The position numbers and the translations under genes are program-made. Below, piece after piece: positions 24,707-36,025 of a stretch of DNA of 64,000 nucleotides. Source of the stretch: Leucaena leucocephala. Its lineage: Eukaryota; Streptophyta; Magnoliopsida; Fabales; Fabaceae. Every line of letters starts with the position of its first letter. Position 1 is the first letter of the stretch. The notes under the pieces are model-generated. The model saw nothing but the letters and a program-made list of their open reading frames with translations, ran no database searches and was not told the DNA's origin. The DNA is taken from NCBI GenBank assembly GCA_037074615.1, contig CM073560.1:3541501-3605500 (forward strand), written 5' to 3'.

Positions 24707-26804
24707 ATGTGGGCGGTTCAACGAGCTCGAACATTCGTCTCCTCTTCGACGGCGTCGTCATGTTCCTCATCAATATCGCAGGCTCGACTACCATGGAGGC
24801 TAGGGTTTTCGTTTCCAGGCTTCAAACATGCTTCCTCTTCTTCATCCGTCAATGACGGCCCCAATAAAGGCCTTTTGAATCTGCAGGAGATCGAGAAGGT
24901 TCTGAGCGATGTCAGAGCCGACGACGTCAAGGTCATGCCGGTTCCCAAGAACTGTGATTGGGCCGATTATATGGTGATTGCCACTGGCAGGTCGACCTGG
25001 CACGTCAAGAACATCGCTCAAGCTCTAATTTACCAGGTAGGTTCCTTGGTTCAGTGTTTTGCAATGCAATGCTTGTCGCTTTTGTATTAAATTTATGGGA
25101 AATGGACAGTGGGATGGCTAATTTGGTTGAAACCACTGGTTTTGCACAAAGATAGCAGGAATAAGGTCCAATTTCAAAACTCTGATGCAGAGTAATTAGA
25201 CTGCCTAACAGATTGAGCTAACGAAATCATTTAGTTCGATTAAGGTTGCTGATATATAAGTCTCCTGAGGTGTAGTCTTTCCATGACCGTTATTCTTGCC
25301 CTAGCCAAAAAATACCTTATGAGAATTTGAGTGAACTAGGTGAAGGACAAAAATTAACATAAAAGAAAAGTTTATCTTTGATGGAAGAGATTGGCCAATA
25401 GGTATGGTTATTTTCTGTGTTCTGTACTTATCAATTCAGAGAATAACGGTGACCATTCCTTTCATGTTCCGTGCGTATGTGTAACCAGTCTAAGCAGAAG
25501 CAGAGAGGAGCTCAGCGAATGGTGCTACCTAGTGTGGAAGGGCAAGAGGGAGGAAAGTGGATCGTAATTGACTCTGGTATCTGATGATGCTTTGTCTCAT
25601 ATTTGTTACTTATGTAGTGTGTTTACTGATTAATTTGGAACAACCACAAAGTTAAAAACTAAGGCAACAAAATGTCAGGGATGATAACCTGTTACAGGCA
25701 TGTATCATTCGTTAACATTGTGTAACTGAAGTTGAGGACCATTTTACCATGCTCTGTCAGTGTCAAGAAACTTTATATATATATAATTCGAGCTAGATAA
25801 ATCCCCACTCAAAAGAAAGGGCCACATATTAGCTAAGTTGATTTTTCTTCCCCCAAACATTCTCATTTCCTCCATGGGAGTTCGCAAGTATTCATTTTCA
25901 ATGATATCTGGTATTTGGGATTATCAATTATTATGTTGGTACTAAAATTTTATTACAAAAACAATTTGAAATAAGTTAGTTGATCCTATATAATTTGCTG
26001 GATCTAAACATACGTTGATTTTTCCCTTATTGATTCAGGTAGAGTTATAGTTCATGCTCTTGATGAAAAGGCCAGAGCTTATTACAATTTGGAGTCTCTT
26101 TGGAACTCACAGACATTGGAAAAAGAACCTGTACGTGTTTCTTGGCTTTGTGCTTGTTTCCCTGTGGGATGTTATGTGATATTGTTCTGCTCTAAGCATA
26201 CTGGATTCATTAATCCAAGATAGTTAAATTGAAGCTTTGCTAATTTACTTTCAGTAGGACTCCTCAGTCTTTAATATAAAATCTATTTAACTAATTTAAT
26301 TAGATTAAGAAAGATAGTTAAGTTAGTTAATATAGGATGCTTTTTTTATAACACCCTAACTATTTTCCTTAATTCTCTCCCTCCATCTCTTATTTTATTA
26401 TTGTTGAGGCTCATTATAGGGGTAATTTAAGAAAAAATAGATAAATATGGAAAAATGTCTTATATTTAAGACAAAAATTAACTCTAAAATTAGGTCATAT
26501 ATCAAGGACCGAAGGAGCATCTATATTGGATTTAAATAGGCCGGTTGATTTATTAAATTACTTCTAAAACTAACATAATTCTAGTGCTTCTGGCAAATAA
26601 TCGTTCTTGCTCAGTAGCACCTTTTAGGAAAGTGTTCAAAGCTGCTGCATATTGGTCTGGATTTTCATGGGATGTTGAAGTGAATTCCATTTCAGCGTCT
26701 GAGTTGAATTATATCTATATTTCTGTTTTCAGGATTTGGGGAACGCTTTGGTTAAGATCCGCAAGAAAAACAATTCTAAGAAACCAGCACAAAGGAGTGC
26801 TTAA
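24707..26804 (+). CDS. RsfS: Iojap / ribosomal silencing factor RsfS, organellar
   Basis: Four exons (24707-25036, 25489-25576, 26039-26130, 26733-26804) join in phase to 193 residues. The first 55 or so residues are Arg/Ser-rich without acidic residues, like a mitochondrial presequence. The RsfS/Iojap domain follows: LLNLQEIEKVLSDVRADDVK, the WADYMVIATGRS block, HVKNIAQAL and, in exons 2-3, GKWIVIDSGRVIVHALDEKAR and YNLESLW. RsfS binds ribosomal protein uL14 on the large subunit and blocks subunit joining, and plant paralogues work in mitochondria or plastids. The match is to the mitochondrial Iojap-like type (At1g67620 from memory). The ATG at 24707 was chosen because the frame upstream (from 24581) adds a segment with no family resemblance. 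The basic C-terminal tail (RKKNNSKKPAQRSA) is short. Confidence 0.93.
26257..26521. mobile_element. Stowaway-like MITE, family E copy 2, in intron 3 of RsfS
   Basis: About 265 bp flanked by TA (26255-26256 and 26522-26523). The left end is GGACTCCTCAGTCTTTAATAT and the right end read in reverse is GATGCTCCTTCGGTCCTTGATAT, giving imperfect terminal inverted repeats. The interior has the family's AATTCTCTCCCTCC and ATTATTGTTGAGG blocks. It lies in the third intron of the RsfS gene. Confidence 0.7.
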
Positions 26805-27583
26805 TTAGTGTTTATCTGCAGTTAATTGTGAAGGAGCTTGTAATTGTTGGTTGTGAAACACGAAAGGGCATGGTGCCTCAATTGTAAACAGTAGGAAGAG
26901 ATTAGGTTTTGATGCATGGTCTCTTTCTTTATCCGTTTTTGTCCTCGTACTCAAAACCAACTTTGTCAGTTTAGAATCCCAAATAGCTTGTATTAGAATG
27001 CTAATCAGTTCTATTGTTATAGATCCAAAAAGTTGACAGAAAGAAAAGTGAGGGCAATTGTTTCTTTCTCGTGTTAATTTTAGAGATATTTTATCTTCAA
27101 TCAAGGTTAAACAGAGCACACTTGAGCATTTAGGTCAAGCAATCTACTTTTACATAATAGATCCTCTAAATCAATATGTTATAATAATATTCATGGGCGT
27201 CTTTCTTTTCTCCTCCCTTTCCAAATATTATTCGTTCAAATTCTTATTATGCGCATTTATCCGTTCAAATAAGACGTAATGTTTTTATATTTTATTTTTC
27301 AAACTATAAAATGTATTTTATTGTACTCTAATAAAATTAATATTCCAATGTGTTTGTTAGATGAGATAAAATTTATTTCGATAATTTTTACATTTTGAAA
27401 TTATTAGTCTCTAACTGATAGTTAGATAATATTATCTAGACTTTATAAACAAAAATTAAATCATGTGGAGGGTTAGTTTACGTTACGATGGCCCTCGGTG
27501 TCAATACACCCCAACCCCAACAGAGGGGAGGAGTGTTGATGTGGCACGCAAATCTACTAGGCAAAGCGTATTGCCCTTTATTT
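26805..27583. other. 3' UTR of RsfS and intergenic DNA
   Basis: The first 200-300 bp are probably the RsfS 3' UTR. The rest is AT-rich with no supported gene; open frames at 26805-27119 and 27058-27279 show no domain. Confidence 0.45.
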
Positions 27584-27599
27584 AACATAAGGAGCAACA

Positions 27600-27802
27600 A
27601 AAGAGAGTTGATATGGATGGTAAAAAATACATTTGTATTCTACAAGAATGAGAGTTCGATTCTTGTTGCAGTTGTGAAGGTTCTTTTAGTAAATAATCTC
27701 GTAAGTCTCTTATAAGTGTTTTATAAACTTTAAAATTATATCCTAATTTTAGTGGGGAATCGGGTATCAAATCTACTTAAACTTTCTTTGTAACAAAAAA
27801 GA
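27600..27802 (+). mobile_element. tRNA-derived SINE, family C, with perfect 16-bp TSD
   Basis: A 203-bp element with a box-A-like head (GTTGATATGGATGGTAAAA), a clear box B (GAGTTCGATTCTTG) and an A-rich tail after CTTTGTAACAAAAAAG. It is flanked by identical 16-bp duplications, AACATAAGGAGCAACA, at 27584-27599 and 27803-27818. Perfect duplications indicate a fairly recent insertion. Confidence 0.85.
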
Positions 27803-27935
27803 AACATAAGGAGCAACATCTTTATTTGGCATTTTGAAAATTTACTGTTCTAAAGTGTTGTTTTTTTTTTACATAAAAACCTCATAAGAAAAGAAAGTAC
27901 ATTGAGTGCCCAAATTCTTGAAGAATACATTGGAG

Positions 27936-28035
27936 AACTTGGGTCTTTACCGATTTGTGCAGGTCAACCTTGCGTAGAGACCATGCTAATCATCTCTATA
28001 TTGTTCAAATTTAATGGAATGTCCAAAGGCAGAAC
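27936..28035 (-). pseudogene. U6: U6 spliceosomal snRNA pseudogene
   Basis: Read on the minus strand, this 100-bp stretch follows plant U6 from end to end. It contains the conserved AGATGATTAGCATGG (functional U6 has AGAAGATTAGCATGG), CTACGCAAGG and GCACAAATCG blocks. There are many substitutions, including in the 5' stem and in the otherwise invariant ACAGAGA box, which reads ATAGAGA. No plant upstream sequence element (TCCCACATCG) or well-placed TATA box is visible at higher coordinates, and there is no clean run of T at its 3' end. It is therefore a decayed copy, not a working gene. Confidence 0.8.
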
Positions 28036-28654
28036 TTAGCTCTTTGTTTGAGTAAAAAGAAATGTAATGCCAAAAATGTCCCTCCAGGGATCTTTATTTG
28101 TTTGGGTTGTTTGTATTAGCTTTATCTGTGTTCCGGCTCTAATGTTTTTTTTCCTATTGTTATGTTCATGTAATGAAGGCCTATTATATGTGTATTGTTT
28201 TGCAGCTTAGAAAAGAGTTGTCTTTTTTACAAGTTAACTACCCTACTTCACATGATTTAAAGGGATACTAGAAAATTTTCAAGTTTAATATGCCATCATC
28301 CCTTTATTCCCAACATAAAAGCCCAAGCCTTCATCACATTTCCAAAAATCATGAGATGATTTTGGTATTTTCTTTCTTGCCATATTGTTGAATGTCTTTT
28401 TCCCTTTTATGTTGGTCCCCAAAAGTATAAATAAAAAAATATTGTGGAAATACTACGAGATTATAAGTAAGAGATTTAATCAGCAAAAGTCCTAATCAGT
28501 ATAAATTTGTTATCAATTCTTACACTATAACATGTTATTGTTAGCTCCCAATTGTCATTAGAATTTTTGGGTAATTAAGTCCCTTACTTAGTACTTCATT
28601 GTAATTCTCTAAAAAATATTTGATATTTTTTATTTATATTTTTATACCTTAATA
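28036..28654. other. Intergenic DNA, no feature seen
   Basis: AT-rich sequence between the U6 pseudogene and the next MITE. No open frame, RNA gene or repeat could be supported. Confidence 0.4.
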
Positions 28655-28905
28655 AATACTCCTAAAATCCTTAGTATATGACATAATTGGAAAGTTAATT
28701 TTAGTCTTAAATATAAAATATATTTCATATATTTATTAATTTTTTTAACTTATTCCTATTGATACTCCCTTAACAATAATTAAATAAAAAAATAAAAAAG
28801 GGAATTAAAGAAGAAAATTAAAATATTTTAAAAAAATATATTAATTATTAGTTTAATTAATTAAATTAATTAAATACGCATGGATAACTATTAAATACGA
28901 GTAAT
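28655..28905. mobile_element. AT-rich MITE, family E copy 3
   Basis: About 250 bp with the family E interior in the opposite orientation to copy 2: GTTAATTTTAGTCTTAAATATAAAATA, then ATTGATACTCCCTTAACAATAATTAAATAA and AATTAAAGAAGAAAATTAAAATATTT. Ends are degenerate (left near ACTCCTAAAATCC). It lies just upstream of the FabG pseudogene. Confidence 0.55.
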
Positions 28906-29127
28906 TTTGAGTTACAATCTTACGAGTTAGGACAGAGGAGTAACACTACATTTGCATAGTGCTTGAACTTGACCGCAGTCTCATAGTTTGCATCGCCCAC
29001 TGTCCTTCGTTACTATCGAAGCTCCTCGTCGTAACAAAAGGATCAATCAGTTTCTCCGATTCATTTGGATTTCACATCCTCTCATTCTACTTACCATTTT
29101 CACTGCTCTGAGCTTTTCAGTGTTGCC

Positions 29128-30533
29128 ATGTCTTCTTTTGCCGCTTCTAATGCTGTGGCTTTCAAAGCCGCCAGTGTCTCAGGCAAGTTTGGTGGCATCG
29201 TTAACACCAAAGCCAGTCATCTTCGCCAATGCTCTCCAATCCATGGAGCTAAAATGGGTCAGCTTCGTCGCCTTTTGGGACTTCACTGCAGATCAAACGC
29301 TTCATCGAGCTCGTCTGGTGTGGATCTCCCTCTTTTCTCGTTTATGCCTTATGTTTTAGTCTTTGAATTGCTCTCTTGTCGCTTAGGGTGAAGCAAACCG
29401 TGTCCACATTGGTTTCCAAACTGGGAATTTATGTGAGAACGAGATTGTTTGTCTTTGCTTAAAGTTTTGTTTGAGCTTTTTTAATTGGTAAGCGCAGGTA
29501 TAAGAGCCCATGCTGCCACTCTCGAGGAAGCTGGAACTCGAACAGCCCAGAATGTGAACTGTGCATCTCTGTCTGCTGTTGTGATTGCAGGGAAGGATAA
29601 TTAATATTGCATCAGTAGTTGGTCTCATCGGAAATGTTGGTCAAGCTAATTATGGTGCTGCAAAAGGAGGAGTTATTGGCCTTACAAAAACTGTTGCAAG
29701 GGAATATGCTGGCAGAAACAACAATGTAATTCTCTAAAAATCTGACCAATTATGCCTAGAATCCAAGATTCAGGTTCCCAGCTGATGTCATATAACCCAA
29801 CCATTTCCTTCCAGGTTAATGCGGTTGCCCCTGGGTTTATTGCATCTGACATGCCGCTAAGCTAGGACCTGACATTGAGAAGAAATTCTTGGAGTCAATT
29901 CCCTTGGGTGAGTCATGGCATTAGGAGCAACTGATTTTTTTTCCCAAAAACTGTTTTAAAGTTGATTTTGTTTTGAATTCTACCTTTTGACTTTTGATTT
30001 TTTCGCAAATTTAAACATTCTGAAACAGACTTTTTAATATATCATCTAAATAATATTTTATCAAACTGATTATTTTTTTTATAAAAATTTATCTAGACAT
30101 AAATCAATTATATTAATTGACTTTTACTCCAATGTTAGCTGCAAAAGTTTGTTGAGAAAAAAAAGTCACTTCTCCCAACGTCAATCTAAACAAGCCCAAA
30201 ATCTTGATAACTTGCTCATTCCGCTTGGATTCAGGAAGATATGGCCAACCAGAAGAAGTCGCTGGACTGGTGGAATTCTTGGCTCTTGATCCTGTTGCCA
30301 GTTACATGACTGGACAGGTAAATTTATATACTTCCTTTATGGTTCTATAATCAGAATTTATAGTATACTAGGATATCAGATGAGCTAAGTCAAGTATTGT
30401 AACTTGCCCAGTCAATTTAGTTTCTGTGATTTACCTGTATTCCTCTTTGTTTTTGTTCATTTGTTGAGTACGTGTTTAGACCAAACTTGCTGTGTCTCAG
30501 GTATTAACCATAGATGGAGGGATGGTGATGTAA
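29128..30533 (+). pseudogene. FABG: Beta-ketoacyl-ACP reductase (FabG) pseudogene: internal deletion plus frameshift
   Basis: Surviving exon pieces are 29128-29317 (Ser/Ala-rich transit-peptide-like start), 29498 to about 29580, 29591-29725, 29815-29907, 30235-30317 and 30501-30533 (ending TIDGGMVM). FabG is the plastid fatty-acid-synthase NADPH-dependent 3-oxoacyl-ACP reductase, normally about 320 residues. The piece at 29591 starts RIINIASVVGLIG and keeps the YxxxK active site (ANYGAAKGG), but the preceding 120 or so residues, including the TGxxxGIG cofactor motif and NNAG, are missing. The 29498 exon runs almost directly into the INIAS exon, so an internal deletion is the simplest explanation. 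In the next exon a one-base loss near 29853 (after GFIASDM) brings in a TAG at 29863; the other frame resumes the family sequence GPDIEKKFLESIPLG. The remnant cannot encode a working enzyme. Confidence 0.87.
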
Positions 30534-31381
30534 ATAAGCGATTTCGTGCTACTGCCCACGGAATCTTGACTTCTGCAGTATGGCACTTGTGTCTCATTTC
30601 ATTCCGTGACCCTTTTTTTCCTTTTTATTAGATTGTCGTGGAGCTGTTGTTTAATTGAGTTCTGTTATCCGATTAACTTTGAATAATATATTTTTATTAA
30701 GAATACATGATATAATAAGAGATTCTAAATTTGACGATGCATGTGTGATATATGTGATACTTTTTGTAGGGTATAGTAAGATAGAAATACAAGTCTCGAT
30801 TTGAAGTTGAGATATTTTTATTAGGGTATTCTCGAAAGAAAGTAAGAACCGTGGTTCAAGAATTTTATTAGATTCTTATTATTATATTCCTCACAACAAA
30901 AAATAAATTACATATACTTATTTTAATCAAAATGGCTATATTTATAAAATAATATAATCATTATTAAAAAGGCATTTGCTTGATATAATACAGTTAATTG
31001 TTTATAATAAAAAAAGTTAGCTGAGTTGGGTTTGAAGAACTTATTAGAATTGAGCACGCTTCCAAAATCAAAGTGCGGTCAAAACTTATATCAAAGTTGT
31101 TATATTTATTAGGTGAAAATTTTTAATTATACTTATTATTTTACTAGTGTTACATAGGTATATTTATAAATTCACTTATAAAAACTTATAAATTTTTATA
31201 TAAACTCTTATAATAGAAATTCAACTATGAACACTTGTAAATTTTTGTTAAAATTATAATTTATAAATATTTAGATAGACACTTATTATTTTACTATAAA
31301 TTGTTGTTAAAATAAATACATGTATTTATAAAATTACCTGTAAATTTTTATATAAATACTTATTATTTTATTATTTAATAC
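30534..31381. other. AT-rich intergenic DNA
   Basis: No gene is supported. Several short repeats of the type TATAAATTTTTATATAAACAC TTATTATTTT (interrupted) occur at 31100-31380, giving a locally repetitive AT-rich tract. Confidence 0.4.
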
Positions 31382-31567
31382 AGAATATTTTTCTAAAATA
31401 TCATAATCATCTCCTTTAATTCTCTCCCTTACTCATTTTCTTACTTAACTATTATTAAGGGAGTATCAATAGAGATAATTTACAAAAATTAATAAATATA
31501 AAAAATAGATCTTATATTTAAAATTAATTCTCTAATTAAATTATATATTAAGGATAAGACGAGTATC
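31382..31567. mobile_element. AT-rich MITE, family E copy 4 (truncated)
   Basis: About 185 bp with the family E interior: ATATCATAATCATCTCC, AACTATTATTAAGGGAGT and AATTTACAAAAATTAATAAATA. The right end is TATATTAAGGATAAGACGAGTATC. The left terminus seen in other copies is missing, so the copy is truncated. Confidence 0.55.
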
Positions 31568-31711
31568 TAATATGCTTATGCAAGTTTTTGTTCTTTGTGT
31601 TATGGCATTGTTAAAATAATTTTGTTGTCAACTAGAATTGCCAAACCATAATATTCTTCGGATTTATATTAAGGACTGGAGTAATTAATATTAAGTCATA
31701 TTTTGCTTATA

Positions 31712-31798
31712 CACACACATGACCTTACTCAATAACCCATATATATACACACTCACATGACCTTACTCAATAATACCCATATACACACACACATATAT
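31712..31798. repeat. Short tandem duplication
   Basis: The phrase CATGACCTTACTCAATAA followed by CCCATATA occurs twice about 35 bp apart, with CA-rich spacers (ACACACACAT, ACACACTCAC). A minor tandem duplication; no function is proposed. Confidence 0.6.
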
Positions 31799-32001
31799 TA
31801 ATATTTAATATTGTATGCAAAATAATAATAAAAATCATAATTTTTTTATACTAATTTTTTTTAAAAAAGTTGGGTTTATCCACGATACTAAAACTCATAA
31901 TTTTTTTTGTTACATCTAAAAATCATAATTATTTTAAAGGGAAAAATATATTGTGCTAGATGGATACTTTAATAAAACTGTATGAGTGTTGGGCCTGAAA
32001 T

Positions 32002-33928
32002 TTTTTTTGATAAAGGAGAGGGTTAAATTGCCCAAAAAAATAATAATTTAAACTACAAGGGAATCATCTCCCAAACTCTCAGAAATAACAAGTGTCCTTA
32101 AATGTAAAGGACAGTAGTATAATATTGCCGTAGAATTCAAGCCTTCCTTTGCAAGTGTGTCAGCAAGTCTGTTTTGATCTCTAGCTATATGTTGAATCTT
32201 CAATTCCTATAGTAGCTTTAGTAGAACCTGTATTTGTGATAATAATAAACATCTGTCACCAGACATATTTGATAGCATATTAACAACATTCTTGGCGTTA
32301 GATTCAAGGATAATCTTCTTATACCGATCCCAAGCTATTTTGAATCCCTTATACACCACCCACTGCTCTGCTTCAATCACACTACATGTACCTAATTAAG
32401 TAGTAAATCCAGTAACCCAACTTCCCAAATGATCCCGAATCACTCCACCACATCCTGCCTTACCATGGGTTACAGTAACAGCTCCATCAACATTTAACTT
32501 GAACCATCCCAAAGGAGGAGGTTGCCAAGTGGGAGATGGCGAATCAATAGAATTTGATAAAACTAAATCATTATCCAACTGATCTTGTTGAATCTGCACA
32601 AATCGTTTTCATGTTTGCATAATGATCAGATAAGGATCTAATGGTTTCAAGAAGTCTTGTTGAAATGCAACTTGATTTCGCCACTTCCATAAGCTCCAAA
32701 TTGACAACCCCCCAGATTTAACTCCAATTGCCAATACCATGAACCCCAAGATCCCTTTTAAGGTTTAAAGCAAACTAATCTTTTAAAGAGGTTGAGAAGA
32801 ATGCTGAATAAAACTTAGGTTGGATCAATTTATGCCAAAGTTATCTAGCATAAACGCACTCACTGAGAATATGCAAAGTATCTTTTGTATTCTCTCCACA
32901 GTGTTGATACAATGCACTAGCTGAAGACCATTTACTTCTCCAAGTATTGGTCAGTAGACGATTATTAAATGCTGTCCACATAAAAACTCTAATACGTTCA
33001 GCACCTCTCCATTTTCAAATATCTTTGTAAATTAGGCTAAAATTGTATTTTGCTTGATTCTCAATAAGAAAATATGCACTTTTAATAGTAAAAGTGCCAT
33101 CATTTGTGGCATTTCAAAGCATTACATCATTACCCGCCTCTGCCATAGCTGGAAACATGCTTATTAACATTTGAAATGCATTTCCTTTTATTAACATTTG
33201 AAATGCATTTCCTAGAATAAAACCCCTAAGTGTTTGGAAATTCCAAGTCCCAGAAACCACCCAGTCCGCCACTTTACTCTTTTTTTTCCTCACTTGTAAG
33301 TGGTCTAAGACACCTGTCCTTTAACCTTTTATCAAGAAATAGCTACTTATCAGTAAAGAAATTCACTAATTGCCCATTTCTAATATGTCATCTTGTACCT
33401 AAATCAATCATATCTTATTGTTGGGAGATGAACTTCCATATTGCAGAGTACCCTTTTCTTGTGTCAAATAAATTACCGTCATTTCTCAATATATATTTGT
33501 GTAAAAACACATCTACCCACAAACCTATGTCTCTATTAACTAACTTCCATGATATTTTAGCTCCACACGCAAGGTTGAAAGTTTCTAACTTCTTAAATCC
33601 AAGTCCACCATATAATTTAGGTCGAAGAATCTGGTCCCATCCAATATGATGAAATCCATGAGCTCTTTGACTATTCCCCAATATAAAATTTCTTTGTAAC
33701 CTCTCTACTTCCTGACAAATGGCAACCGGAATTTTAACAACTTGCATAGGATGTACCGGTATAAAACTCAGAACAAATTTGGCCAAAGTGATCCTGACAA
33801 CCACTATAAGTGTATTCTCTTTCCAAGTAGTCAGTTTTGATTTAACCCGATCAATAATTTACTGGAAAGCGTTTTTAGGTTTCTTCCCTCTGATGATTAG
33901 AAAACCCAAATACTTTCCTATATCCCTA
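32002..33928 (-). mobile_element. 5'-truncated, decayed LINE (non-LTR retrotransposon)
   Basis: On the minus strand, in order from 33928 down: the C-terminal part of a LINE reverse transcriptase (IPVHPMQVVKIPVAICQEVE..., LYGGLGFKKLETFN, KYILRN), a zf-RVT domain near 33000-32870 (RNHCGE-like, interrupted by a stop), and an RNase H domain near 32600-32170 (WFKLNVDGAV, CGGVIRDHLGSW, VIEAEQW, ARDQNRLADTLAKEG). A T run at 32000-32008 on the + strand is the poly-A tail. Exact 10-bp duplications GGCCTGAAAT flank it at 31992-32001 and 33929-33938. The endonuclease and the polymerase core are absent, as in ordinary 5'-truncated insertions. Several stops and frame changes show that it is dead. Confidence 0.87.
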
Positions 33929-34219
33929 GGCCTGAAATATTTATTAGGTCAAACTTAAACTAATTTTTTGAGCCCTATGATTTATGTTGCTAAGCCCAAT
34001 TAATTTTAACGGAGCCAAGTTAAAGGGTTAATAGTGTCAAGGGAATAAAATTAAAGAATTTAATAAAAAAATAAAATTACATAAATACTAAATTAAAGAT
34101 TGAAAGAAACTACATGTACTTTAAAAAATAATTTTCCCTTTAATTAATCGCCATGTCTTATTTGTATTTCAATCAATGTTATGAGAATCAGACCAACCTT
34201 AGTTAAATCCATTAAATAA

Positions 34220-34476
34220 GGATATAGGCGAAGGGGTGAGACATGCGATTATTTAGAGCGTGTTCGATCTCTGAGGAGTACTACTTTATTGTGATTCTAG
34301 TCGCGGTACTTAAGGAGACATCCTAACTCTTAGGTGCTTAGGTTTATGCCTGAGGGTAATAGACGGCTTGTCCTGCTTGATATTGATATCGCTTAGTAGG
34401 AAATGAGACTTTACCATACTATTAGATTGTAGGTAGGCCCAATTTCTTTCTAAAACTTTTTGTAACAAAAAAAAAT
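34220..34476 (+). mobile_element. tRNA-derived SINE, family B, plus strand
   Basis: About 255 bp starting near GGCGAAGGGGTGAGACATGCG, with a box-B-like GTGTTCGATCTC, the family blocks CCTAACTCTTAGGTGCTTAGG and TGAGGGTAATAGACGGCTTG, and a tail TTTTTGTAACAAAAAAAAAT. It is colinear with the copies at 10414-10659 (-) and 49291-49558 (+). The exact 5' end and duplication are unclear. Confidence 0.7.
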
Positions 34477-34990
34477 AGTTGAATTGACCTTGAACTGATC
34501 AAAACAAATAGAACTGGTGAATCAACCTATTAAATTAGTCACATGCATGCATCATGTTTGGAACCGGTTAATACTCAATTAATACAAACCAGATTATTAA
34601 AAAATATTTAAAAATGTATTCTCTACCACTAGTTATGACGCGCTAATTCTAATGTTAGAAAATAATGATAAAATTGGTCAAAACAAAAAAGGTAAGAGGG
34701 TGTTAATGTAAAAAGTAAAGGAAAGAGTGGTGGAAGACGGGCGTTTTAGAACGGACTGTTTTCTATTTTCATGGAAATTGCATGAAAACTCCGTTATGTT
34801 CGCGTGCTGTAACTGCTGTTCACGTATATAAACCCAACTCCGTCGCTCATCATTTTCTTCGTAGCAATCATTCATTCTTCTCCTTCTTGCTTCCTTTCAA
34901 GTTTCTTGAAGGAGGCAAGTTATTCCTTCTGCGTTTTTCTCTTTTCTCGCATCTCTTTTTTTTTTCTCCTTTACTCTCTTCGATCTAGAA

Positions 34991-36025
34991 ATGGCAGCCT
35001 CCAGATGGTTGAAGCCCGAGGTACGTACGTTTTCGTTTGATCTTTCCCCCTTTTCTAATTCGTTTTCATCAATGTTCATCTTGTTTGATTCCCGAGAAAA
35101 CGATTAAAACGCGAATGCCATTTCAGCTCGTTCAATTGGTGCGATAGATCTATTGGTATAGTAGTTGTTCTGACGCCTGATCTGGGTTGTGATTTTCGAA
35201 TCATAGCCGGAGATTCTTGTTTCACTGTTAACATCGTCGGTTAATTGATTAGGAGTTTTGGTTCGTTTTTTTTCTTCGCTTTAAGCCTGTAAATCTCGGA
35301 GAAGATTCTTGGTTCGATTTTGTGTTTCGTGTTCTTAAGAATTGCCAATGTCAGGAAGAATTGAAAAGAAAAGCACATTCAGATTTCCAATATTTTACTA
35401 ATATTGAAGAAGTAAGGACGAAATGTTTGGGTATAAAATGTGATATTGATTTTCTGAATCCGTCATGTTTCTTGTCTTGCGAATAGGTTTACCCTCTTTT
35501 TGCTTCAGTTAGTGTGGCCGTTGGGATCTGCGGGATGCAACTCGTCAGGAACATCACTACCAATCCTGAAGTCAGGTAGATTATTATACTTTTTTTTTAT
35601 TGTAAAACACTAACTAACTCATTCACATTTTACTTTTATTATTAATTGAAGATAGAGATGAAAAAAATACAAATTATAAATTATATTAGGGTAAATTTAG
35701 AAAAAAATATTAATTTAGGATAAATTTAATTACTTAACTGTCATTTATTAACATGTGAGAATTAGTTAAAAATATTCTATAATAATATTTATAATATTTA
35801 ATTTTTTAGTAAACTCAAATTAAATTAACTAAGTAGCAAAAGAGAAGTGAAAGACGATATGATAACGTGAATGGCAGGGTACTGAAAGAGAAGAGAGGCG
35901 CAGGAGTGCTAGAGAACTTCGCAGAGGGAGAGAAGTATAAGGAACACGGACTGAGGAAGTTTCTCCGCAACAGGCGCCCTGAGATTATGCCATCTGTCAA
36001 CAACTTCTTCTCCAAACCAAACTAA
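34991..36025 (+). CDS. B12D: B12D family protein (MLRQ/NDUFA4-like)
   Basis: Three exons (34991-35020, 35487-35575, 35878-36025) join in phase to 88 residues starting MAASRWLKPEVYPLF. The WLKPEVYPL start, one membrane span at about residues 11-30, the RNITTNPEVRV block and a basic C-terminal half (GEKYKEHGLRKFLRNRRPEIMP) are the plant B12D signature. B12D proteins are small mitochondrial membrane proteins related to the MLRQ subunit family; roles in seed maturation, senescence and low-oxygen response have been reported. The 88-residue length is normal. A TATA-like ATATAAA lies at about 34825-34832 and a pyrimidine-rich leader precedes the ATG. Confidence 0.93.

Noticed and set aside
27936..28035. 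Functional U6 snRNA gene
   Set aside because: There are many substitutions in invariant parts and no upstream sequence element or correctly spaced TATA box.
33230..33649. 139-codon + strand open frame
   Set aside because: It is antisense to the LINE reverse transcriptase, which is recognisable on the minus strand.
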